Shown piece by piece: positions 44,821 through 56,492 of a stretch of 64,000 bases of DNA. The stretch is from Paracamarosporium sp. OC-R06-R3. Taxonomy: Eukaryota; Ascomycota; Dothideomycetes; Pleosporales; Didymosphaeriaceae. The stretch is taken from assembly GCA_019828545.1 (NCBI GenBank), contig JACVRA010000072.1:1-64000 (forward strand). Direction: 5' to 3'. A model generated the notes under the pieces. The model was not told the DNA's origin and did no database searches. It worked only from the letters and a program-made list of their open reading frames with translations. Position 1 is the first letter of the stretch, and each line of letters starts with the position of its first letter. A program made the position numbers and the translations under genes.

Positions 44821-47170
44821 TTACTGGTTGTACGCGTGGCCCCCGCCGCTCGACAAGTTGTCACCTCCTTGTGTCGTGGTGTGATTCATCATGCTGTTGA
44901 ATTGCTGCTGAATCTGCACGCTGTGCATTTTCAGCGCTGCATCCGGATCCGTCACGTCTCCGTTGTATTGCGCCTGCGGAGTTCCTTGAGACACGTCTCG
45001 CTGGGCGCCGCCTTGCTTCAAGGCCTCTCGTTGCGAGGTGCCTTGCATTTGCGCAACCACCTCTTGGCACACGCGACTGACAGCCGCAGTGCTGATCGCT
45101 GTGGCCCGCGACACGAGGGCAGGCGACTCGTTTTTGTCACGTTTCTGGACATCGGGCTGGTTAAGAAGGCTGGGGTTGTACGTGTCTGCGCAGAAAGCGG
45201 ACAGCATCTTCTCCAGTTCTTCTGGCTGATGCAGCAGATTCAGGAAGAAATACTTGTACCAGCCTGCGCGGTTGAGGGCTGGCATGTACACGGGATACGC
45301 AGCAGTTGCCAACGCGTTTTCTTCTGGTATGCTCACCTCTCGTGAGTGTATCTGTTTTTGAAAGTTCCATGTAGGCATCAGTGAAGCTTGGCATGGCACC
45401 ATGACGTGCGGAACACCTTCGAGACTCCAAATCTTTCCAAAAGCGCTATACGAATCGTGTGCGAACAGTTCTGTATTCATCAGTAACAGGCCGGCAACGT
45501 TGCATCTGGGACATACGAGCAGCCTCTTCGGGCAGTTGTTGTACCTTCCAGCTCTCCAACACTTTGCTTGCCTCCAACAATCCTGTGTTCTGTGGTTCGA
45601 ATCTTCGGTCTATGCTGTCGAAAACAAGATCTGCGATAATGTAAAATTCTCGTGTTGGTAATTCAGTCGACGGGTCTGCAAATCTCCACGGATCAGCTAC
45701 GGGCAGACTGCTCGTGCTCACAGCACGTCGGGGGATGGTATAGCCAGGTCCAGGGGAAGCTTTCTGCCCCGATGCAGGTCGATAAGCTTGGTATTGCGCA
45801 GTTTGCGATAGGTTTGAAGGGACCTGTCCGGTTTTGGAGCTTTCTTGTATACTCATATTACCCATATCAGCCGGCAGTTCAGCAATGAAGTTCATGGAAG
45901 TAGAGGTTGAAGAAGCTTCTTGCGATGTTGGTGTAGGTGATTGAGTCGGCGGTGGTGGCGGCTGTTCGGATGGAGGCTGATGCTGCTGCTGCTGCTGTTG
46001 TTGCTGTTGCTGAGGAGTGACGATAGGAGTGGTAGGCTTCTGGATATCGGACGGCTGCGGAGTTGGAGAGCTCCCAGAGGTTGGAAATTGCCCATGCTGT
46101 GTATGTGGACTTGTAGGTGACATGGGCGTCCATTGCTGTTGGTTCAGCTGCGGAGATTGCTGTGCCTGTTGCTGTTGAGGGTGAACGGGAACGGGTGGTG
46201 CTGCGTTGTACTGTTGTGGTGGAGGTGTTGGGTTGAACGGCACTGGCGATTGAGGTGCGGGAGAAGTTTGCTGATGGGGCGCAGGAGGTGGTGCTGCCCA
46301 TTGCTGCTGCTGCTGCTGTTGTTGGTTCATCGGAGGAGGTGGAGGAGGAGGAGGAGGAGCATTTGCAGATGGCTGATGCTGCTGGAAATTGTGCTGCAAC
46401 TGTGGTTGCGAGCCTCCAATAATCCCTGATTGTTGGCCGGAAGCTTGTCCATAAGGCTCCTGGGGGGGCAGGCCTTGAGGCGGCGTTTGAGTGAACTGGC
46501 CCTGTGCAGGCTGCGCTGACGACTGACCATAATTGTGAGGCTGTTCCGCTGTATTGGCATTGAGGCTAGGGCTATTACTTTGTTGATGGTGAGACGGCTG
46601 CGGAGCTTGCTGATACTGAGCCTGTTGGTTTGGTGTTGGCGGAGTTTGATGAGGGAAGTAGTTGTTCTGTCCCAAATTTCCCGAAGAAGGAGTTCCGTAG
46701 CTTGACTGGGTAAAGGGTGACTGCTGTGGGGTTTGATACACGCTCTGTTGCCCAGGAGTGAATGACTGGCCTTGATTGGGATAGCTTTGTGGCTGGGCTT
46801 GTTGGTACTGTTGGATTTGTGGCTGGCTATGTTGTTGATGCTGCTGGTAGTTTTGGTAACTTTCCAGGTGCTGCGGTGTAGACTGTTTGGAATGTTTGTT
46901 TCCTAGCTTGGAGCTAATCGTCTTTCCCAGCTTGTCCAACATGGGCTTTCCTTGGGTCACCGCCTGATTGAACACTTGCCCAAACGCTTTCGTGGGCTTT
47001 TGGGAACCCGGCGGATTGTACCCTGGCGCGGGCGCTCCGTAAGGTGAAGGGGCTTGGGCTTGCTGGTAGCCATAGTGGGGTTGCTGCTGCTGGGTGAAGC
47101 CTTGAGGCTGTGGGGACTGGTTCGGAGGAGCGTAAGCTCCCGGTGGGGGCACTGAGGGGTACTGCGACAT
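44821..47170 (-). CDS. Gln/Pro-rich protein with conserved C-terminal domain
   Basis: Exons 47170-45517 and 45470-44821 encode 767 aa. Residues 1-470 are low complexity, rich in Gln, Pro, Ser and Tyr, with a nine-proline run followed by eight Gln near 280 and another poly-Gln near 395. A basic helical island (FGQVFNQAVTQGKPMLDKLG) lies at about 63-95. From about 490 the sequence becomes ordered: REFYIIADLVFDSIDRRFEP, FAHDSYSAFGKIWSLEGVPH, WYKYFFLNLLHQPEELEKML. This looks like a folded helical domain. The tail again becomes Gln/Gly-rich. No family recognised. The poly-Gln tracts are coded by CAG/CAA repeats that could vary in length. Such proteins often form condensates or act in RNA or transcription complexes, but this is only inference. 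Confidence 0.78.
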
Positions 47171-47834
47171 GGCACACGGACGATCAAGAAATTCGGTTCA
47201 AGGGACTCGACTGTATCAGCAAAAGTATGGAGGACGGTACATCCGCGCGAGTCCGCGCACCAAACGAGGCTGGCGACATCTGAGGTTCAGCCGGACGGAA
47301 TACGAGCCTTGGCGCTTGTCGAGTCAGCTGTCTGAACAGCGTGACAACATGAAGTATGCGAAAACAGACTGAAAGGCTTCAGCGCGGGATTACGATCGAA
47401 TGATGCCAAATACAGTGATGCCCAGCCTTTCTGCACATGCCGCCGTTCGCAGGAGAAACTTTCGATCCGGTTGCCGTTGCCGGTTTCCCACGTAGCTGTC
47501 CAATCGGACGAAGCCGCCCTCCGCTCTGCTTCTCTGTCCCTCAGCCTTCGCATCCACGGCACGTATATCTACAGTTGATGTCCGTGGTCTTTCGAGCACA
47601 ACTCTAAATACCGATATCCTCTCTTTTTAGTCGGAAATGATATGGCGGGCACAATGCGCCCGCTGCGCCTCCTGCGCCTCTCTTTACAGGGGTCTCAGAG
47701 TACGCCGCAACTTTGTCTTATTGACAACGCACCACCAGTAACTTTGGCCTTTCATTGTACTTTCACCCTGGGTAAGCGTTGACACTGAAGACACTATAAT
47801 CGGGACTACTGAACCGGCATTGTTTCCCCTCATC
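47171..47834. promoter_or_regulatory. Divergent intergenic region
   Basis: Shared upstream region of the leftward Q/P-rich gene and the rightward F-box-like gene. No further element recognised. Confidence 0.45.
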
Positions 47835-48860
47835 ATGGACCCTGAAGACACCACGCTTGAGTATTACGCGTACAAACATCCGACCCTCTTCAGATTCTTG
47901 GACTTCGTTCTATGCCCCCTTACATGTGGTTATTTTCATTGTTTGATAACCCCAAGGGACGAGATCTTGAGCATTGCGAGACACGACCGTCTGCCTGTAC
48001 ACAAGCGCATGTCTGGCATGCACTTTGCGCGCGAAGGACGCAAATTCAACCGTCGCAATAGTCTTTCTAGCGAGAAGCCCGTCGGAAGACTTAGACAAAT
48101 TTATAGAAGGCAAAAGGAAACCTCGAGTCAAAGTTGCTCGCCACTCTTCACGAAACTGCCGTACGAAATCCGAATCCAAATATACCGAGAAGTCTTGTTC
48201 GACACGGGGGCCGTCTTCATCGACACTGTACAAATCACCCCTAACTGGCGCAGCTTCGACAGAATTCGTGCTCAAGCTCTCGAGCTGGACATCCACACGC
48301 GTCCCATGCTTAGTGATCCTGGCACAGCCAGACAGGGTCTCCTTGTTCATGAGTCTCGGCTAGACGCAACATTGCTCCAGACCTGCCGTCTCGTGTACAG
48401 AGAAGCACTTCCCATATTGTACGCTGGGAGCCAGTTCGTTTTCAAGGATCCTCGGCATCTTGTCGTCTTCTCTTATTGTATACCTCGAACACATTTTGAA
48501 CATATCCGCTCCTTCCGCTTGGAGCTCTCCATGTCAAGCGTCCCTAGGATCGGGCAACGTCGGGGTGGTCCCAGTTTCGTCACTCCTTTGCTTCGGCCTA
48601 TGCAGGAGTTTTTCCGGATCGTCAGAATAATGTGGCGTCTCCGTTCAGTCTACATCGTGTTTGAAGCTCCTACCGAAGCGCGTACGTCGCGCGCATCATT
48701 TGAGGACATCTTGGAGGATATTCAGGAATGTCAAGGAAAGGTAGCCGATGCAGTCACTACGCAGTGTGAAGTACACCTTCTCGTTTACAGTTCGACAGGG
48801 CTGGTATATCAAAAGACAGAACGAGGTTTGATCGATCTGGAAAAAGACCATACCACGTAG
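47835..48860 (+). CDS. F-box/DUF7730-like fungal protein
   Basis: A single exon of 341 aa. After a basic N-terminal region, residues about 107-125 read LFTKLPYEIRIQIYREVLFD, the LP..IR..IY motif that opens the degenerate F-box-like or DUF7730 domain of many ascomycete proteins. ATLLQTCRLVYREALPILYA and FVFKDPRHLVVF follow, as usual in that family. The C-terminal half continues with alternating helix and strand (IRSFRLEL, FFRIVRIMWRLRSVYIVF). Role unknown; an SCF ubiquitin-ligase link has been guessed for the family but is not shown here. Start taken at the ATG at 47835. Confidence 0.8.
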   Translation: MDPEDTTLEYYAYKHPTLFRFLDFVLCPLTCGYFHCLITPRDEILSIARHDRLPVHKRMSGMHFAREGRKFNRRNSLSSEKPVGRLRQIYRRQKETSSQSCSPLFTKLPYEIRIQIYREVLFDTGAVFIDTVQITPNWRSFDRIRAQALELDIHTRPMLSDPGTARQGLLVHESRLDATLLQTCRLVYREALPILYAGSQFVFKDPRHLVVFSYCIPRTHFEHIRSFRLELSMSSVPRIGQRRGGPSFVTPLLRPMQEFFRIVRIMWRLRSVYIVFEAPTEARTSRASFEDILEDIQECQGKVADAVTTQCEVHLLVYSSTGLVYQKTERGLIDLEKDHTT

Positions 48861-49205
48861 TAGATTTGCCAACCACTACGCAAAGATTTAGGTATATCAC
48901 TAGATATTTTAAAAGCTAAAACAGCTTACAGACATAGGCCGATGTCCAAGTTGCCTCCTCGGCCTCCCACCTCAGATACCGGCAAGATTACATCGCCACT
49001 TTCTATCCCTTTAGTACATCGATTGATCGAACACATAGGTCATCACATTAGTCAAAAAGTGGCTAGGCCAGCAATATTATGTGGAGGAGTGATATATTCG
49101 TATATGCATCTTACAATGTCTTTTTGCATCCATGTAGAACCGTGTCGGCGATGTGCAGGCTATGATTTCAAACGCCACAACAACTCTGCCTAAGGTGTAG
49201 ATCAC
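48861..49205. other. Short intergenic, convergent
   Basis: 345 bases between convergent transcripts. No coding feature supported. Confidence 0.5.
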
Positions 49206-49998
49206 CTACGGCGCAGTAGCTTGTGACGAGGTGAAGGATACTACGTACTCGTCAAGCTCAAAGAGTGCCTTCAGCTTCTGCACTGCATCGGTCGCGCTTG
49301 CATCTGCGAGTGCTCGCTCGACATCCTGTATCATCGTAAGTTTTAACCCTATCGCTCCGACTATCTGCCAAACTTACATCAACACCCTTCCAGCTCAAAA
49401 TACCCGCCCAAGTACCCTCGTCCCCTTGAAGACCCCACGCGCTCCACTGACCAATCAATGCTTCCTTGTTCACGGAGTCCAAGATGTTATTCCAAGCCGC
49501 TGACGCCTCGGCCTTCTTGCCTGTTGCAGCAGGAGCGACGAAAATCTGTGCGGTGCCTTGTGACAGGAGGCTCAAAAAGCTTGAAGAGGTGGTTGAAGGT
49601 TCGAAGAGTTGTGGTTGAGCTTTTCCTCCGGCATATGGACCGAAGACGCCAATGAAGGCTTGGAAGGCTTCAGAGGCGGGATAGAAGGCATGGAAGTCTG
49701 AGACTTGGTTCCATTCTTGAGTTGTGAGTCAGAATATGCGGTATCATTCTATCTTTTGATATGAAATGAAGATGTAACATATGTTCGAAGAGAAGAACTG
49801 AGGCTTACCGAGTGCTAACATGGGCTTGTATTCAGACGAGATGTCTTTTCCATTATGCTTGATGATATGACCGACGTGGTTGGACAAACTTCCAGGTACA
49901 GTATTAAAGATCTTAGGTTGGTTTGTGCGGATGTGTTGGAGGCCTTCCTGGGCAACATCGGGCCGGAGAGTGCCTACTACAAGCTCGGAGGTGGGCAT
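49206..49998 (-). CDS. Small alpha/beta protein, possible dimeric alpha/beta barrel
   Basis: Exons 49998-49809, 49715-49378 and 49325-49206 encode 215 aa. All junctions keep phase and give ordered sequence: TSELVVGTLRPDVAQEG, MLALEWNQVSDFHAFYPA, FQAFIGVFGPYAGG, AQIFVAPAATGKKAEASAAW, LQGDEGTWAGILSWKGVDDV, and the C-terminal LFELDEYVVSFTSSQA. The strand-helix-strand pattern, repeated twice, recalls the fungal ABM-type dimeric alpha/beta barrel proteins, but I cannot name a family with confidence. No signal peptide; probably cytosolic. The start MPTSELVVG was chosen as the first Met of the frame. Confidence 0.78.
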
Positions 49999-51277
49999 AG
50001 TGATCTTTGAACTGCTATCTGTGAAGAAAAAGAATTCTGTTGTAGTCCTGATTAGAAGAAGAAAACGAAAATAAATATATTCACTTTACAACGAACGGAC
50101 AAAGTGATCGGATTCTACTAGCTTATAAAACCTCGGTGTGTGTGGTACTCCGCTTGTGGAGTTCCGCCAGCTGACTGGTTGATTGATCAGGAAACTGCTC
50201 GGCCGACCACCTCAATTTATCAACATTTTGTACCCTACGGGATGAATCGGAATGGCGTAGTCAAGTTCCGAATTGCGACGCTTCTTTGGCGATCTTCGAC
50301 TACCGTTCGCTGCAGAGACGGAGACCGATCTCCGAAGTCCAGTCCAAGATATTTCTATGTTCGATCAACATATCTTGTGGCAGTACGAAAACAAACATGT
50401 GCAGATGATCTGTTCCGGTGTTCTGTCATTGGGATTCAATGGACTTCGTCGCTCAGACTGTTTAGTTGCTCATTCAACACATTATCGACATGTCCGGACG
50501 TGTACCCATCGTTGCTTTGCTTCGATATCAGTGGAGCGGATTTTCATTCGAACATTGCCAGATATAATGGAGAATCAATCGAGGTGACTTTGCCGAATGA
50601 TGGGGTGCGACGCTTCCGGTCGCATCCCATTCGGTTCTACCGCGGTACCCCGGAACCTTTCTATCTTAGCTGACAGCAGTAATGCCATTAATCTATGATT
50701 GGTTGGTTCGGTTTACTCCATCAGCATCGTCTTGACAGAATTCGCAAGCAAAGAATCTCGTAAATTTAGAAATCATACGATAATCTACAGATCACTTCAC
50801 CCTGACGTCTGCCATGGTAAATCAACTCATCTAATCTCACTCTACAAGGAACCTACGCTTTGACAATGACGCGCATGACTATGTTTGCAGCAGGGATCCT
50901 CCACAAGCCACGAAACGGCCCTTTTCACTTGGACCTTCGAGACTCTAATGATACTGCGAAGCCCAGTTTCGACCTTGGAATAGGGAAGAGTTACGTCACA
51001 ACCTCTATGAAAATGTACATTCGCCACCATTAGTATCGCTCACTGATAACTCGTAACGACACTGAAAACTCTTGCATATGTTTGTAGTGGAAGTTCACTT
51101 GCTTCCCTATCGTCGCATCTCTAAACAGTTCCATGTTTCATGCGACAGTTAATTATGCACTTGAACATCAAGACTTCCACTTTCCACCGCTTAGTTTGAA
51201 TACTCTACAAAAAGAAGGATCAAGGACGCTCCACTATTACAGCACTTCACAGCCCGGCGAAATAACCAAGTAGAGTT
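49999..51277. other. Intergenic with an imperfect inverted repeat
   Basis: No supported gene. A 177-codon open frame (50140-50673) begins with GTG and has no family-like composition. An imperfect inverted repeat lies at 50593-50634. Confidence 0.5.
50593..50634. repeat. Imperfect inverted repeat
   Basis: CCGAATG...GGTGCGAC is mirrored by GTCGCATCCCATTCGG, with one mismatch and a 3-base bulge and a 7-base loop. It could form a hairpin; no transposon ends or target duplication were seen. Confidence 0.6.
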
Positions 51278-52476
51278 ATGCAGGCTCCTAGACTTTCCGT
51301 GCTGCTGATGCTCGCACTGAGCGTCGTAAGCTTCGTACTTACTTTACTTACAACGTTAGCGGGCACGCGACCAGGATATCTCGAAGACGAGTACATGCTC
51401 AGAGTAAGTTTCATTGCATCTAACCCTAGAGACTCACGCTGATTGAGCAGCTAAACGCATCTTATCTCGGCAAAGACATAATCCGCTTTGAGCGAGTATC
51501 GTCAACAACATCTGACACTCTTACAACAACCACCCCTTCATCAAATCCGCTTGGCCCGCTCAATCCATTTTCTACGGCCAGTCCTCTGAACCCAAATAAC
51601 CCGGATAACCCTTTTAACCAATTGACAAATTCGCTGGAGCCAGTGTTCAGCAATCTAACGGATAGCATCAACAACGGATTAGGCGATGCAGTAAACCAGG
51701 TAGTAGAAAGCTTGGTAGAAGCAACCGGTCTGAAAGACTTCTACTACGTGTACATTCGCACCATCTGCGAAGGGAACATCGCGAACAGAACGGACGGTAA
51801 CAAAGATGGTGTAGAAGTCGAGAGTTGTACAGCTTACAACGATATCTCGGGAGGTAAGAGCATCTGTTTATCCGTTCCTCAAACCACCTACATTCATACG
51901 CTAAAGAAAGAAGGCCTCAACGCGCTCCTCTCTCACATCCAGTCCTCCGTCGTTATCGGCCAAACGAATGTCTCAATTCCGATTATCGCCCAACTATCTC
52001 ATACACTCGGATCTCTCTCCTCGGGCGTGGCAATCATCCGTCGTGCACTTCTAGCCTTCCTCATCATCAGCATGATCGGCAGCGGCGTCTCGGCCCTCCT
52101 CGCGCTCCCTTCGGTGTTCTTCCCCAACTCATGCTCTCTCCTTTACGCAGATGTTGTATTCTCCCAAGTTGCATCCTTCGCTTCTTTTCTTGCTGCGGTA
52201 CTACTCACAGCGCTGATTAAAGGCGTTACGTCGATTGTAGGGGGGTTGAGCGATGCAGTGAGTTTGTTCGTTAGTGAGGGGAATCCGGTGCTGGTGTTCG
52301 CGTGGGTAAGTTGGGCTTGTGCGTTGGTTGTTAGTTGGTATTGGGTGGCGGCATGGTTTGTAGAGGTTAGGCGTTGGAGCTTCGTGCGGCGGCAGAGGAA
52401 GGATGATGAGGTTGGGAATTGGAGGGATATTGGGAGGGAGGTGTGGAGGGATATGAAAGGTGGGAAACGTGCTTGA
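51278..52476 (+). CDS. SUR7/PalI family membrane protein
   Basis: Exons 51278-51403 and 51451-52476 encode 383 aa. An N-terminal helix (SVLLMLALSVVSFVLTLLTT) is followed by an outer loop with LNASYLGKD, a Pro/Asn/Thr linker (LNPNNPDNPFN), FYYVYIRTICEGNIANRTDG and CTAYNDISGG. Three helices follow (ALLAFLIISMIGSGVSALLA, VASFASFLAAVLLTALI, VFAWVSWACALVVSWYWVAA) and a charged cytosolic tail. This four-helix layout with a cysteine-bearing first loop is that of SUR7/PalI proteins, which mark eisosomes or sense ambient pH. It is convergent with the glutathione transferase gene, 86 bases away. The first-exon splice is short but in phase. Confidence 0.85.
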
Positions 52477-52562
52477 AGTTAGTAAAAGGTGGACTGCCCT
52501 CTGACATTGCTATAGGTCGTGACCTCGCTAATGGCACTTCAAAATGATAATACCCAAACTCC

Positions 52563-53702
52563 CTACAACTTCTCCTTCAGCACCCTAGGATGCCGCACCT
52601 CACCCACCCTCACCTTCCCCCAATCCTCCTCATACCCTTCTTCCACCTCCGGAAACGGCCCCAGCGGCGTGATTGCCAACGGATTTATATCCCCATGACT
52701 CTTCGTGTAGTTCTCCTTGATATGTTTAAAATCCGTACTCTCTTTGAAACCTTCCACATGCCAATACAGATTCTTGTGCCAGTTATTCAAGAGAGGATAA
52801 TCATGCCGTATAGTACCCAAATTCGTCTTGAAATGCTGCACGTACACGGTGTCGAAACGGATAATCGTTGCATACAGACGTAAGTCCAGTTCTGTGAGTT
52901 GCTTCCCGAGGACGTATGGGCCGCCGTGCTCGGCGAGGAGTTTCTCAATTTTGTTCAATGCGGCGAAGAGCGGGACTACGCCTGCTTCATACGTCTCCTG
53001 TGTGCGGGCAAATCCCGCTTTGTATACGCCTGCGTTGATGTGTGATTGCATCCAAGGCGTCACCTCATCGATTTTGTTCCTTAGTGCCTCCGGATATAAA
53101 TCGATTTTCTTCACGTCCTCGTCTATCAAGCTGTTGAATGCATCCGGCAGCCACCGCAGCATCTCCGCGGATTCGTTATTCACGATCTTTCCTGCCTTTT
53201 TATCCCAAAGCAGCGGTACACTGTACTTCCCTTTGTAATCCTTATCGTCTCTGAAATATACCTCACTCAAGAACTTGCTGCCGAAAAGGGTGTCCACCGT
53301 AGCGCCGGGGTACTCATCGTTGGACGACGGGAAGCGCCATCCACCGCCCTCCTTGGGATAAGGCCGCACGACGTCCAGGGTTATGTATGGAGTAAGGTGC
53401 TTGATGTGGCGGACGAGGTTGACGCGGTGGGCGAAGGGGCAGAACAGACCTACAAGAGTGGGTGTTAGTTAGATGCCCACTGAAAGGAAGACCAGACAGG
53501 GGCGTGGAAGGTTCAATCATAGAGTAACTATCTTTTGGTAGTTTGACATAGAAGCGTAGAGACAATCTAGGGGACCAGAGCAATTTGTCGTACCAATGTA
53601 GAGATGATACCTCTCTTTCTCTGGTGGGAACTCTCCGCCTTCCTCGATTTTCCCATGCCATCCGTCGTCCGTACCGTATTTGTGAATTTCGGATGTGCCC
53701 AT
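52563..53702 (-). CDS. Glutathione transferase, Omega/Xi class (Ecm4/Gto2-like)
   Basis: Exons 53702-53594 and 53449-52563 encode 331 aa. FPPEKERYHLYI leads through the 144-nt intron to GLFCPFAHRVNLVRHIKHL; Cys40 is the presumed catalytic cysteine. In most members the motif is CPWAHR, so Phe for Trp is a small deviation. Family segments follow: FLSEVYFRDDKDYKGKYSVP, VPLLWDKKAGKIVNNESAEM, GVYKAGFARTQETYEAGVVP, LGKQLTELDLRLYATIIRFD and TVYVQHFKTNLGTIRHDYPL. These enzymes reduce glutathionyl-hydroquinones or S-glutathionylated ketones in the cytosol. The C-terminal 40 residues (PLGPFPEVEEGYEEDW) are typical of fungal members. Confidence 0.93.
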
Positions 53703-54681
53703 ATTGTACAATTTTGAAGCTTAGAACTCAAAGCATGTAACATAGAATGAGATAGATTGCACTTAGTTTCGAGGTGATCGTGAACATGTCGCGATGGAGC
53801 TTCCGGGTTGCGCCATGATGTAAGTGGGGGTTGTGGGCGGGTCAAGCATCGGAGAAGCCCGCCTTCTAATTGGTCTGCTGACGCATTCGCCGTGCAAGCT
53901 CAATGGAATAAAAAACATCTACCTCCATAGCTCTCTACACGTTACCATGAGGTCGTAAGGTCACTGATGTCACAAATTGATCGCATAGGCACACTAGATA
54001 CTACAACGTGCGTGGATTCTCAATTACATACGGCCAGTCTGGAGTTGCAGTTTCTGTATGCAACGGTATATTCAACGTTCACACGCTCTGTTGAAGACTT
54101 CTCTCTCAATACTGAAGACCATGTGGCCTCATTCGACTGTCTCCGATGTTTGTCCAATGGTGAAGACAGGTCGTTCAGGTAGGGTTCGTACGGGTTGTTG
54201 ATCCTGAGTGGGGTGGTGGTTTTATGCTGATGGTAAGAAGGGTCGATTAAGCAAATCGCTCATTTGCGCGCTCGCTTGACCGAAGGAACGGATGTGGAAG
54301 ACAAAACATGGGGCTCCGTGCAATGCTGGGGATAACGTATGTGATGATGCTGGGACGCTGAAATAAACGGAAGGATGATGCTAGAAAAGGGGTTCCGGTC
54401 GAGGCCGACGGTCGTATACGTGTGGTGAATATCCAACTGGGACCAAAAGACAAGTCGACCGATAGAGCACGGTGTTCGGTATACAGAACGCCAAGCTAGG
54501 ACCGAGGGAGCAAACCCTACAACAGGGACATGTCGAAGAGATTGAGAATCAAGTCGCACAGTAGCTCTTCCGCCCGCATATACAAGCGACCAACCTCGCC
54601 CATGGTAGAAAGACAAAGACACAGTACAGGAATACACAACGATAAGAGAACAATGGCAGCCCACCCCGCCATGTCCGGAAG
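53703..54681. other. Intergenic, nothing recognised
   Basis: About 1 kb between two leftward genes. Short frames lack family resemblance. Confidence 0.45.
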
Positions 54682-56492
54682 CTAAGCTCTACTGGCTTCT
54701 CTGTTGCGCGTATCGCCAGGAGGCATAACAGGTGCATGATGATGGTGATGGCAACCAGGATGATCGCAGCGACGAGGAACAGAGGTGTTGGAAGGGGCAT
54801 CATCATATTCGTCGTCGTAGTAGTCCTCGTCCTGACCGTCCAGTGGCTCGTTCATCGGACGCCGATCATAGTCGCTGGGTGGAGGATTCTGGTTGTTCTG
54901 GGTATTGTTGGCGTTGTTCTGCACCTTCTTGTTAACCTTTTTGCCCTTTCGACCCTTCATCCTAGCTTTTTCAAGCAATCTACGCTTCTCTGCCATACGC
55001 TTACGTTCCTTGCGGTCCTTGATTTCATATTGCCTGATAAGGGCCTCAGGAGGCCTACCGAAGATGTCCTCATACTCACAGAACTCACAAATCCACGCGG
55101 GATCGGGCGGATTATGGAAGTTCTGGTATTCTTGTTCAATGCGACGTTTGCGGGCAGCATAGGCGTACAGCTTTGCAGCACTTCGGCGGGGCTTTCGCGG
55201 CGGCGGGGCTTGCTGATCGGGCGGAGTACCCTTGGAAGGTGCGCTCCTGTTTGAGGGCTGGTGGGTGGAGCCGTTCATGCTGGGACTTGTTTGAGTGCCC
55301 TGGTTATTGACTGCGGGATTGTCTGGGCGAACCGGCGGTCGTGCGCGGGGGCCGCTCCCGGGTGGGGGTGCGCCTGCCGATGTAGGGTATGCGCCAGGGG
55401 GCTGAGGATAGCCGTTTTCCTGGCCGGGCCAGACCATGTTCTTGGCTGAGTCGGAGCCGCAAGTGAAGGTGAATTGAGTCTTGTTTGCACTGGGTTTGGA
55501 GGCCTCCTGCTGCAGCAAGCTCACGTTCTCGTTGCTGGCGTGGGGCGGTGTGGCTTGCGCGTTGGCGATGGCGGTCGAGATGATACCTTGTTGATCTGAA
55601 GGTCCTAGAAAATAAATAGTCAGCGCACGGACACCCTGCAATGGTCGTAATTTCCCAAAGTGAAAGCCATACGTTTGCTGCTCGCTTTTGCGTTGGCGAT
55701 GTTGGTCGAATTGCCCAGGATACGTCGCTCCGACCGTCCAGATGCTGTGCGTCCGAATCGCCCTCTGCCTGCGCCTGAGATGCCTGTTCCTGCGTTGTTG
55801 TGCTGCGGCGTTGAAGGTGCTGATGCGTAATAGTTTGCAGACACCTCTCTACCGTCAAATCCAGCAAGATCATCTGGATGTGAGATGCCCATGCTGGCCA
55901 TCTCTGCTGATAGGCTTGTGGGATGCGTGCTGGCACCGCCCATATTTGGTATTTTTCGCTTCTTCTTGTTGTTCGTGTTCTCGAAAGACTCGTAACCGTC
56001 CACCGAAGACGATGTTGATCCAGGCTTGTGATATGTGCTCACCGCGCCTGTCACGGTCCTTCTGGGCAGATTCCGACTATAGTGGTAGCTCGGAGAAGTA
56101 TCAAAAGGCAGAATGTGGTTGTCTGGAAAGGCCTCGTCCTCCTCGTCACTCTCCACCTCGGAATGATTATGCCCGCAGTGACAGGTGTGATGGTCGCTCT
56201 CACCTTGCCTTAACGACCTGACGGTCTTCTCGCCGGCCGAGTAGGGGAAGTTGAAGAGCGGACCTGTCGGCGGTGGGTTCGGTGGGTATATGATTGTCTC
56301 GGCCTGCTCGGGTGACATACGGTCGCGCAGGCGCCGCTTAGGGAGAGGACGAATCGGACGGTCGGGATACATGGGGGACGCTGTGTCCGGGGACGAGCGC
56401 AGCGGCGAGGAGCGATTCCACTCGTAGCCTACGAAGCGGAGAGGCAGTGTCAGATAGGCCGTTATGGACGATAGAATGCCCGCCGAGCTCAT
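54682..56492 (-). CDS. Unknown basic protein with Cys/His clusters
   Basis: Exons 56492-55673 and 55604-54682 encode 580 aa. A short hydrophobic start (SAGILSSITAYLTLPLRFVG) could be a membrane-associated helix. Later come HHTCHCGHNHSEVESDEEDE, a disordered Ser/Thr/Asn part, KKKRKIPNMGG (nuclear-signal-like), then a conserved-looking block RKPRRSAAKLYAYAARKRRI and ICEFCEYEDIFGRPPEALIR, which resembles a fungal zinc-ribbon-like or IBR-less motif. A strongly basic helix (RKERKRMAEKRRLLEKARMK) and a C-terminus with CDHPGCHHHHH follow. No family identified. Spacing of Cys/His suggests metal binding. I preferred the Met at 56492 over one 21 codons upstream because the upstream part lacks conservation-like composition. 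Confidence 0.72.

Noticed and set aside
50140..50673. 177-codon open frame upstream of the SUR7-type gene
   Set aside because: It begins with GTG rather than ATG, and its sequence looks random with scattered Cys and Trp.
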